The translations under genes were made by a program, and so were the position numbers. The notes under the pieces were generated by a model. That model was given only the letters and a program-made list of their open reading frames with translations. It searched no databases and was not told the origin of the DNA. Source: DATFVB01 sp963714035 (lineage in GTDB: Bacteria > Acidobacteriota > Thermoanaerobaculia > UBA5066 > DATFVB01). From it: 64,000 nt of DNA. The first letter of the stretch is position 1; each line of letters starts with the position of its first letter. Shown here piece by piece: positions 33,004 through 40,046 of this stretch. The stretch is from contig OY970224.1 in the NCBI GenBank assembly GCA_963714035.1, positions 3,410,001 through 3,474,000 of the forward strand, given 5' to 3'.

Positions 33004-34956
33004 GTGTTCTCCGGGGAGCGCCACTTGGAATCAGGGCAAGCGAAAATTCAGGGCACGATCAGGCTCGCCGAGGACGTCGAGCTCGATTTTCAGTCCTACA
33101 AGCTGCGCCGCGCCGGGCGTGTGCTCAAGCTCGAGCGCATCCCGATGGAAATTCTGATCCTGCTGGTCGAGCAGAGGTCCCAGATCGTCACGCGCGAACG
33201 CATCGCGGAAAGGATCTGGGGCAAGGACGTTTTTCTCGATACCGACAACAGCATCAACGGAGCCATTCGAAAGATCCGGCAGGCTCTTCGAGACAATCCG
33301 GAGGAGCCCCGATTCATCCAGACCGTCACGGGGTCCGGATATCGTTTCATCGCACCGGTCGTGGACGGGAAATCCGAAACGGCGGGGGACGGGCAAGAAC
33401 CGATTGCGCTCGTCGAAACGACGATCGCCCGGGAGGAGACCGGGGCGCCCGAGGCGCCCTCCCGAAGCAGGACTCGGGTCCTCCTTCCGGCGCTCTCCGT
33501 TCTCGTCGCCGCGGCCTTCGCGGTATGGGCCGCGTGGCCCCGCTCCCCGATCCCGCCGCCGGCCCCCAAAGGGGTCATGCTCGCCGTCCTCCCTTTTCAG
33601 AACCTCACCGGCGACGCCGGCCAGGATTATTTCAGCGACGGTCTGACCGAGGAAATGATCACGCAGGTCGGAAATCTCGATCCCCGGCACTTGCGAGTGA
33701 TCGCGCGCACTTCCGTGATGCGTTTCAAGAGCAGCGAGACGCCGCTGGATCAGGTCGGGCGGGAGCTCGGCGTGCAGTACGTCATCGAAGGGAGCGTCCG
33801 CCGGGACGCGGACCACGTCCGAATCACGGCCCAGCTCATCCAGACGAAGGACCAGACGCACGTGTGGGCTCGCCAGTACGATCGCGAGCTGAAGGATCTC
33901 CTGGCGTTGCAGGGCGAGATCGCGAGGCAGATCGCGGATGAAATTCAGCTCACCCTGGAGGGCCACATCCACGTCGCTCCGGCCCGACCGGCGGTTTCCC
34001 CGCGGGAGTACGAGGCCTATGACCTTTACCTCAAGGGGCAATACTTCTTCAACGAGAGGACGATCGAGGGCTTGAGGAGAGCGATCGAATATTACGAGCG
34101 GGCGACGGCGAAAGACAAGAATTACGCGCGCGCCTATACGGGCCTGGCGGATTCCTACGCGTTGATGAGCGGTTACACGGATCTTCCCCAGACCGAGTTC
34201 ATGCCGAAGGCGCGCGCGGCGGCGCTTCGGGCGCTCCAGATCGACGATCGCCTGCCGGAAGCCCACACGGCGCTGGCTCTGATCGTCCAGAACTACGATT
34301 GGGACTGGCAGGCATCGGAAAAAGAATTTCGGCGAGCGATCGACTTGAACCCCAACTACGCCACGGCCCACCACTGGTACGCCGAGCATCTGATGTGGCT
34401 TGGCCGCTTCGATGAGGCGCTTCGGGAGAGCGAGCGCGCGCGCGAGCTCGACCCTCTTTCCCTGATCATCGCCGCGGATAACGGGGCAATCCGGTACTTC
34501 TCACGGGACTTCGATCGCGCGATCGAAAAGTGGCGCTCCGTCCTGGAGATGGATCCGGGATTTCAGCGGGCTCACCTCATCCGGGCGGCGTATCTGGGAA
34601 AAGGGATGTTCGCCGAGGCTCTTGCGGATACCGAGAAGACTCGCTCGATCACTCCGGCCGCCGGTTACTGGTCGTGGCTCGCGCACATCGAGGGGCGCTC
34701 CGGCCAAACGGCGCAGTCGCGTCACGCCCTCCACGAGCTGCTTCGATCCATTCGGAGCGAGCCGGCGGATCCGATGATCGTCGCCTGGGCGTATCTGGGC
34801 CTGGGAGACCACGACGAGGCCCTGGGCTGGCTCGAAAAAGCTTACGCGCAGCACTCCAACGAGCTGACATCGCTGAAGGTCCATCCCGGCTACGATCCGC
34901 TCCGGGGCGACCCGCGTTTTCAGGATCTCTTGCGTCGCGTCGGCCTGGCCAACTGA
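33004..34956 (+). CDS. Membrane-anchored winged-helix regulator with TolB-like and TPR domains (CadC-like)
   Basis: 650 aa. Residues 15-118 are an OmpR/PhoB-type winged helix (LVEQRSQIVTRERIAERIWG, DNSINGAIRKIRQAL, GSGYRFIAPV). A linker and one membrane segment (about 158-180) follow. Outside the membrane comes a TolB/FlgO-like domain (about 193-320: LAVLPFQNLTGDAGQDYFSDGLTEE) and then TPR repeats (345-640). This layout, common in Acidobacteria, resembles CadC-type regulators that bind DNA while tethered to the membrane and sense signals outside. It is divergent from the tail-fibre-like operon, which is its likely target. The start is GTG. The C-terminal KVHPGYDPLRGDPRFQDLL is typical of the group. 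Confidence 0.92.
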   Translation: MFSGERHLESGQAKIQGTIRLAEDVELDFQSYKLRRAGRVLKLERIPMEILILLVEQRSQIVTRERIAERIWGKDVFLDTDNSINGAIRKIRQALRDNPEEPRFIQTVTGSGYRFIAPVVDGKSETAGDGQEPIALVETTIAREETGAPEAPSRSRTRVLLPALSVLVAAAFAVWAAWPRSPIPPPAPKGVMLAVLPFQNLTGDAGQDYFSDGLTEEMITQVGNLDPRHLRVIARTSVMRFKSSETPLDQVGRELGVQYVIEGSVRRDADHVRITAQLIQTKDQTHVWARQYDRELKDLLALQGEIARQIADEIQLTLEGHIHVAPARPAVSPREYEAYDLYLKGQYFFNERTIEGLRRAIEYYERATAKDKNYARAYTGLADSYALMSGYTDLPQTEFMPKARAAALRALQIDDRLPEAHTALALIVQNYDWDWQASEKEFRRAIDLNPNYATAHHWYAEHLMWLGRFDEALRESERARELDPLSLIIAADNGAIRYFSRDFDRAIEKWRSVLEMDPGFQRAHLIRAAYLGKGMFAEALADTEKTRSITPAAGYWSWLAHIEGRSGQTAQSRHALHELLRSIRSEPADPMIVAWAYLGLGDHDEALGWLEKAYAQHSNELTSLKVHPGYDPLRGDPRFQDLLRRVGLAN

Positions 34957-35143
34957 ACGAAATCGCGGGGCTCCGAGCCAGCATCGGCGAGCAACGGGCC
35001 TCGGGCACGACGGTCGGTGTTGGGTTCCTGCACAGTGAGAGCTGCCCACCCGTCTTCCGGCGCGAGCGTCACGGTGCCCTTCGAGGCATTTCGGTCACGC
35101 TCCGTGCAACCCGCGGACCCCGTCCCTTGGAAAGCGTCCGGTT

Positions 35144-35620
35144 TCAGGCCGTTCCGACGGCACGGACGAGAGCGTCGAGCTCCGACCGGTGCGAATCGTC
35201 ATGGTAGAGCATGCGTGCGGGCAAGCTCCCGAGCGTGACCGGGCCGAATCCCTCCTGCACGCCGTCTCGTGCGCGCTCGGCCGCGGTCGAGCGGCGGAGA
35301 ACCTCCACGTTCCTGGCGCGTGCCCCGGCGAACGCGGCAAGACCGTCGTCCAGTCCCCGGGCTCGATAGTCGCGTTCGGCCGCGACCCGCGCGCCGTCGA
35401 AATCCGGGAGATCCGGCGAGTCTTCGGCGAGCAGCCGCCGGATCCTCTCGCCGAAGCCCTCCCGTTCGAGGTCGGCGAGGTGCCAGACGTGCTCGACGTA
35501 GGAGAACGCGTCGGGAGCCGGGCGCGTTCGCGCGAAGTCCTCGGTGAACCGCCGCCGCAGGCTCTCGACCCACCCCGGCATCTCCGCGAGGCTCGCGAGC
35601 CGGGCTTCCCAGTCGTCCAT
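35144..35620 (-). CDS. DinB-like four-helix-bundle protein
   Basis: 158 aa, helical throughout. The metal-binding pattern of the DinB superfamily is visible: His in SYVEHVWHLADLE (about 42-54) and a second site in MLYHDDSHRSELDALV near the C terminus. Members include thiol-dependent metalloenzymes, but most have no known reaction. It is cytoplasmic. It starts at ATG 35620 with GATAAT 8 nt upstream, divergent from the aminotransferase gene 49 nt away. Confidence 0.85.
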   Translation of the reverse strand: MDDWEARLASLAEMPGWVESLRRRFTEDFARTRPAPDAFSYVEHVWHLADLEREGFGERIRRLLAEDSPDLPDFDGARVAAERDYRARGLDDGLAAFAGARARNVEVLRRSTAAERARDGVQEGFGPVTLGSLPARMLYHDDSHRSELDALVRAVGTA

Positions 35621-35628
35621 GGAACGGG

Positions 35629-35634
35629 ATTATC
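35629..35634 (-). promoter_or_regulatory. Candidate -10 hexamer GATAAT for the DinB-like gene
   Basis: GATAAT on the minus strand ends 8 nt before the ATG at 35620, with no ribosome site between. It faces the TAGAAT of the divergent aminotransferase gene 22 nt away. Confidence 0.45.
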
Positions 35635-35656
35635 CTTCGCGAACGCCGGCCGCCCA

Positions 35657-35662
35657 TAGAAT
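35657..35662 (+). promoter_or_regulatory. Candidate -10 hexamer TAGAAT for the aminotransferase gene
   Basis: TAGAAT ends 7 nt before the GTG at 35670, the typical position in leaderless promoters. It also fixes the start at 35670 instead of further upstream. Confidence 0.5.
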
Positions 35663-35669
35663 CCGTTCC

Positions 35670-36839
35670 GTGCGTTTCTCGCGCCGGACTCCCGAGAATC
35701 TCTCCGAGAACCCGCTCACGCTCGCGTTGCGCACGCGAACCGAGCCCTACGTCGACCTGACGGTCTCGAACCCGACGATCGTCGGGCTCTCCCCGTCGGA
35801 GGAAGAGCTTCGGGACGCGATCTCTCCCGGCGGCGCGTCGACCTATCGGCCGGACCCGCGCGGGCTCCCGTCGGCACGGGAGGCCATCGCCGCGTCCTAC
35901 GCCGCGAGGGGCGCGGAGATCCACCCCGACCGCATCCTCCTCACGGCATCGACGAGCGAGGCCTACGCCTTTCTCTTCAAGCTGCTCGCCGATCCCGGCG
36001 ATGCGCTCCTCGTTCCCGAGCCGAGCTATCCGCTCTTCGAGCACCTCGTCCGCCTCGAGGCGCTCTCGGCGGTTCCTTACCGGCTGCGGGTCTCTCCGCC
36101 GGAAAACCGGTGGCGACTCGACTTCGGAACGGTCGAGCGCGGGCTCGACGGCGGCGCGCGCGCCGTCCTGTCGGTGCATCCGAACAATCCCACCGGGAGC
36201 TTCGTTTCGGTCGGCGACCGAAGGCGGCTCCTCGAGCGACTCGATCCCGCGCGGCACGCGCTCATCTCCGACGAAGTCTTTTTCGATTTCGCGGTCGAGG
36301 GAGCTCCCGACCCGGCGCCCCCCGCCGCCGCGTCTCCGGCGGGCCCGCTCGCGTTCTCGCTCGGCGGGCTGTCGAAATCCTGCGCGCTTCCGCAGATGAA
36401 GCTCGCATGGATCGCGGTCGGGGGCGACACGCACGCCTCCGCCGAGGCGGCCGCGCGTCTCGAGCTGATCGCCGACACGTATCTCTCGGTCGCGACCGCG
36501 GTGCAGCTCGCGCTCCCGCGGATCTTCGAGGCCGGCGCACGGGCGGCCGAGCGGATCCGGGAGCGGGCGAGACGGAACCTCGGCGCGCTCGACACGGCGC
36601 TCGCGGGAATCCCGGGAGCGGCGAGACTGCCGGTCGAGGGGGGCTGGTCCGTCGTCGTCCGGATCGGCGCTGCGGCGGGAACGGATCCGGCGGGAAGGCT
36701 GCTGCGCGAAGCCGGCGTGCTCGTTCAGCCCGGATGGTTCTTCGACTTTCCGGAGGAGGACGTCGTCGTCGCGAGCCTCCTTCCGCGGCCCGCCGATTTC
36801 GACGAAGGCCTCGCGCGGATCGCCGCGGCGCTCGCCTGA
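35670..36839 (+). CDS. PLP-dependent class I/II aminotransferase
   Basis: 389 aa. Fold type I motifs are present: the substrate loop VSNPTIVGLSP, GLPSAREAIAASYAARG, the cofactor Asn in SVHPNNPTGSF, Asp/Tyr region ISDEVFFDF, and the Schiff-base Lys in LGGLSKSCALPQMKLAW. It transfers an amino group between an amino acid and a keto acid in the cytoplasm. The sequence does not tell which. The GTG at 35670 is favoured because a -10 hexamer lies 7 nt before it and the family N terminus (FSRRTPENLSENPL) follows; 42 upstream codons are open but overlap the divergent DinB-like gene. Confidence 0.92.
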   Translation: MRFSRRTPENLSENPLTLALRTRTEPYVDLTVSNPTIVGLSPSEEELRDAISPGGASTYRPDPRGLPSAREAIAASYAARGAEIHPDRILLTASTSEAYAFLFKLLADPGDALLVPEPSYPLFEHLVRLEALSAVPYRLRVSPPENRWRLDFGTVERGLDGGARAVLSVHPNNPTGSFVSVGDRRRLLERLDPARHALISDEVFFDFAVEGAPDPAPPAAASPAGPLAFSLGGLSKSCALPQMKLAWIAVGGDTHASAEAAARLELIADTYLSVATAVQLALPRIFEAGARAAERIRERARRNLGALDTALAGIPGAARLPVEGGWSVVVRIGAAAGTDPAGRLLREAGVLVQPGWFFDFPEEDVVVASLLPRPADFDEGLARIAAALA

Positions 36840-36862
36840 GCTCGACCCGAGCGGGGAGCGTC

Positions 36863-37204
36863 TCAGCGGGCGAGCTTCAGTTGTCCGGTGATCGCATCGA
36901 CGGCCGCGTCTTCGGCGGGCCCGATCCCGACGCACGTGGCGGTGCCCTCGGGGAGTACGGTCCTCCCGGCGTCGCGGATCAGCTCGCAGGGGAGCCCCGC
37001 GCGGTCGGCGCGGGCGTGGATTTCCACGAGCTCGCCCTCCGATCCGCAGGCGAGGACGACCTTCGGCATTCCTTCGTCGAGCCACGCGGTGCGAGCCGGC
37101 CCCGGAGCGCGGAGGTATGCCGCGACCGCCGCATGGGCCGCCTGGGCGGCGAGCTTTCCCGCGGGAAGCCGGAGCGATTCGTCGACGACGATGACCTGTT
37201 TCAC
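36863..37204 (-). CDS. pth2: Peptidyl-tRNA hydrolase, archaeal/eukaryotic Pth2 type
   Basis: 113 aa, the length of a stand-alone Pth2 domain. Pth2 frees tRNA from stalled peptidyl-tRNA and is unrelated in fold to the usual bacterial Pth. Motifs: KQVIVVDESLRLPAGKLAAQ with the conserved Lys, AAHAAVAAYL, LIRDAGRTVLPEGTATCVGIGPA and ITGQLKL at the end. The GTG at 37204 overlaps the stop of the STT3-like gene (4 nt), so translation is coupled. Bacterial Pth2 genes exist but are uncommon. It is cytoplasmic. Base composition matches the neighbours, so any transfer is not recent. Confidence 0.93.
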   Translation of the reverse strand: MKQVIVVDESLRLPAGKLAAQAAHAAVAAYLRAPGPARTAWLDEGMPKVVLACGSEGELVEIHARADRAGLPCELIRDAGRTVLPEGTATCVGIGPAEDAAVDAITGQLKLAR

Positions 37205-39192
37205 GGCGCGGCGATCTCGAAGATCTTCCAGCGCGGAACGAAGCGGCCGCCGCGGATCATCCCGGTCCGGGAGGCGTGGATCAGCCGAAAACGCGTCAAC
37301 GGCTGCGGTCCGGCCGCGTCGAAATCGTAGAGACGCGACTGCATCGTCCGGAAATACGCGGGGGTCGGGGCGAGCCCGCCGTCGGCGGCGACGAGATAGG
37401 GAGCGCGCCCCAGGATCTTTCCGTAGTCGTTCATCTTCGGCGCGAGGTCGGTCACGACGATCCAGCGCGAGCGCCGCTCCCGGGCGATCGCGAGCGCTTC
37501 TTCCTCGGAGTCGGAGAGGAAGAAGCGGATCGAATCGAGGAAGCCGTAGCCGAACCCGTCGGCCGGCGTCGGAAGCTCCGCGTAGTACGTCACGAAATGG
37601 CCGAGGGCCCAGGGAGAGAGCATCGCTTCGGCGCGCGCGAGCTCCGGGACCGGACGAGCGGGGGGAAGGAATCTCGAATCGCCGGCGGAGACCGGGTGGG
37701 GAAGATGAGCTCTCGCCCACTCCATCGTCCGGACGAGATCGTCGCCCGGCGCATACCGGGTCGCGATCTGCCGCCGGAGGCCGGGTAAGGCCGTCATCAG
37801 GAGGAGGGCGCCGACCGCCCCGCGAACCGTGCCGATCGCGGGTCTTCTCCTCCTCCGGGCGAGACGCGTCGAAATCTGGCGCGTGACTTCCCACCCGGCG
37901 AGCCCCGACAGCGGCGCGGCGTAGTAGATGTTCAGGCGCTGCGAGAGCGCGAGCCAGAGCGTCAGGGCGCCCCAGCCGGCGAGCGCGAGATGAACGCTGC
38001 GCCGGGGCCCGGCAACGGCGCGAAAGATCCACACGGCGAGCGCGAGCGGGACGAGAAAGAACGCCGCGGACAGAGTGTCGAACGCGAGCCGCCACCCGTC
38101 CGCCAGCAGCGGGCGAACCTCGTAGATCTGGAGGAGCATCTCCCGGGGAAAGGAGGTCAGGCCGCCGGCCGTCGCGGCGCCGCGGCTCGTCTTCGTCACG
38201 TAGCCGATTCCGCCGGCGAGATTGCGCGCGAGCTCGGGGATCCTCCCGCCGAGAAGCGCGGCGAAGGCGGCGACGACCGCCGCCCGGCCGCCCGCCGCGC
38301 GAAACCGGCGGCGCGCGACGCAGACCGCGGCATCGATCGCGACGACGCCGGCCGCCATCGCGAGGAGGAACACCGGCTGGAACGCGCCGAACGAGATGAA
38401 CGTGAAAGGGAGCGGATCGCCGCGCGTCCAGATGGCGACTCCGGCCGCGTCGACGGCGGCGGCGCCTCCGAGCACGAAGAGGGACGCGCGAAGGATCTCG
38501 CCGTCCGGCCGGCGAGCCGCGTCGATCGCGAGCACGAGGGCGAACAGGGCGCCCCAGCAGATCGCGCCCTGCCAGGTGAGGGCCGCCACGCCGAGCGCCG
38601 CGCCGGCGGCGAGCTCGCGGCCGAGCGCGGGACGATCCCGAGCCCGGAGGAAGAGCGCGAGCGCGACGAGCGAGGTCAGCGATTCCGCCACGTGCTGGTC
38701 GGTATGCCCGTACTGCGAATACTGGACGTGCGCTCCGCAGAGGGCGAGGAAGATCGCGACGGGAGCGCCCGCGCCGCGGCGCGCGGACTCCGCGAAGAAC
38801 CCCGCGGCGAGCACGGCGAGCGCGCCGAGGAGCGGCGGAACGATCGAGGCCCCGGCGGCGATCTGCTCCTTCGAGGCGGAGGCGCCGTGCAGCAGCCAGG
38901 CGGGGAAGGCGAGCGCCACGTCGAAAAGAGGCGGCCAGATGCCGACGGCGCCCCGGGGAAAATCGATCAGCGGATCGAACAGGGGGATCCGCGGGAAATG
39001 CGCGACGGCAAAGTCCGCGCGGCGCATGTGGTACAGGCAATCGGGCGAGACGAAGCGGCGGGGCGAGCCTGCGCGGAGCTCGGGCTCGCAGAAGAAACGA
39101 ATCCCGAAGCCGAGGGCCGCGGCCGCAACCACCGCGAGCGCGAGCCGCGCCCGCCTTCGGCGCAAGTCGGGTATCTCAACGACGAGGGACAA
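37201..39192 (-). CDS. STT3/AglB/PglB-like polytopic membrane protein (GT-C glycosyltransferase-like)
   Basis: 663 aa. About ten to twelve membrane segments (20-440) are followed by a soluble C-terminal part (450-660). The first external loop has SPDCLYHMRRADF (49-61) and FDPLIDFPRG, matching the catalytic DxxYH and DP..xYPxG loop of oligosaccharyltransferases. Later GHTDQHVAESL resembles the second acidic site. In the soluble part, SPWALGHFVTYYAELPTPADGFGYG is in the place of the WWDYG motif, here degenerate. A role in moving lipid-linked sugar to protein or another acceptor is inferred. The start is TTG at 39192 with TATCAT 8 nt upstream. It precedes pth2. Confidence 0.72.
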   Translation of the reverse strand: MSLVVEIPDLRRRRARLALAVVAAAALGFGIRFFCEPELRAGSPRRFVSPDCLYHMRRADFAVAHFPRIPLFDPLIDFPRGAVGIWPPLFDVALAFPAWLLHGASASKEQIAAGASIVPPLLGALAVLAAGFFAESARRGAGAPVAIFLALCGAHVQYSQYGHTDQHVAESLTSLVALALFLRARDRPALGRELAAGAALGVAALTWQGAICWGALFALVLAIDAARRPDGEILRASLFVLGGAAAVDAAGVAIWTRGDPLPFTFISFGAFQPVFLLAMAAGVVAIDAAVCVARRRFRAAGGRAAVVAAFAALLGGRIPELARNLAGGIGYVTKTSRGAATAGGLTSFPREMLLQIYEVRPLLADGWRLAFDTLSAAFFLVPLALAVWIFRAVAGPRRSVHLALAGWGALTLWLALSQRLNIYYAAPLSGLAGWEVTRQISTRLARRRRRPAIGTVRGAVGALLLMTALPGLRRQIATRYAPGDDLVRTMEWARAHLPHPVSAGDSRFLPPARPVPELARAEAMLSPWALGHFVTYYAELPTPADGFGYGFLDSIRFFLSDSEEEALAIARERRSRWIVVTDLAPKMNDYGKILGRAPYLVAADGGLAPTPAYFRTMQSRLYDFDAAGPQPLTRFRLIHASRTGMIRGGRFVPRWKIFEIAAP

Positions 39193-39200
39193 TGGGGTCG

Positions 39201-39206
39201 ATGATA
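39201..39206 (-). promoter_or_regulatory. Candidate -10 hexamer TATCAT for the STT3-like/pth2 operon
   Basis: TATCAT on the minus strand ends 8 nt before the TTG at 39192. No ribosome site is seen, which supports a leaderless transcript starting at or near the TTG. Confidence 0.45.
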
Positions 39207-39289
39207 TCCGGGCGTCCTCGGCATCGATCTCGGAATCGGAATTCCTTCAAGGTTGTCGTTCTCCAGAAAAGGGGGCCTGCGTCGTCGCT

Positions 39290-39529
39290 CAGCTTCTGAC
39301 CTTGCTGATCCGCCGCGGAAAGCGCGACGGGAGTATCGACGCCTCGTTCGAGGAGAACGCCGCGGCCGCGGCGCTCCTCGGCGCAACCGAAGGCATGATC
39401 CGGGACCGGCTGATCGCCGAACGATCCGGCCAGCAGAAGCCTTTCTCGGAAACCCAGATCCGCTCCGTCTTCCACGCGCTGCTTCTGGGGCTCTCGGTGC
39501 ACGTGCCCGTCGCGCCCGCTTCTTCGTAG
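39290..39529 (+). pseudogene. C-terminal remnant of a TetR-family regulator
   Basis: The frame encodes LLTLLIRRGKRDGSIDASF, then AALLGATEGMIRDRLIAERSG and a Ser/Val-rich end at a TGA-free TAG stop. This matches the ligand-domain C terminus of TetR regulators (IRRGxxDGxFR, LLGAxEGMLRDRL). No N-terminal helix-turn-helix is present upstream; the frame there is the antisense of the STT3-like gene. It is therefore taken as the leftover of a regulator gene truncated by rearrangement. Confidence 0.5.
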
Positions 39530-39640
39530 GGTCTTCTCGGTGACGAGCAGCCGAAGGGTGGGTCTCCTTGGAGGCTGCGTCTCCTCCGCACGGATCCTCC
39601 GAGCGGGACCGGCAGGACAGCATTCTCAATCACCCAGGGC

Positions 39641-39710
39641 GAGGCGAGACGCGAGCCCGGCGGGATGTGGGCCGGCGGCGGGGCCCGCAGGCGTACTGAA
39701 ACGTACGTGA
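39641..39710. repeat. GTAC-apex hairpin element, half-diverged (copy 3)
   Basis: The left part (GCGAGACGCGA, GCCCGG...CGGCGGGG, then GCGTAC) matches the reverse complement of the right arm of the 11721-11814 hairpin. The apex is GCGTAC-TGAA-ACGTAC. The second arm is no longer complementary beyond the apex. Confidence 0.5.
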
Positions 39711-39712
39711 GT

Positions 39713-39985
39713 GTCCCGGAACGGGAATAACGGTAGCGGCGCGCCTGCGGCTTGCGAAGGAGCTCAATGTCGCGCACCGGGAACAGATGCCGTTGTGCAT
39801 CGGGCCCGGGGGCGTGACGCCGAGATCGTTCGCAATGCGCCGGCGCCCTTCGGGTTCGGGCGGCGCAGGGCCATCGGCGGCGTTGCCGCGGCTAGACGAT
39901 CGCAACGGCATCGCCTTCGCCGCGTCGCCTGGCCGCCGACCCTGAGGCGCTCCGAACGCCGCTATCGCTATTCCCGCTCCGGGGC
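39713..39985. repeat. Inverted repeat pair, 29-bp arms, 273-bp span
   Basis: The arms 39713-39741 and 39957-39985 are inverted copies with 25 of 29 positions identical (core CGGGAATA.CG.TAGCGGCG). The 215 bp between them have no gene. The layout is that of a small non-autonomous element or of a relic of insertion-sequence ends. Confidence 0.6.
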
Positions 39986-40046
39986 ACCGGGTCACGCCAC
40001 GCGGCACGCGCCCGCCCGGCTCGATGTATCGCCTCGCCCTTCTGAA

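Larger units (their letters stand above)
39530..40046. other. 517-nt gene-free region with inverted repeats
   Basis: Between the TetR remnant and the stop of the first TonB receptor gene no reading frame looks coding. It contains a third, partly diverged hairpin with GTAC apex (39641-39710) and a 29-bp imperfect inverted repeat pair (39713-39741 and 39957-39985). It looks like a site of past insertions. Confidence 0.6.
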
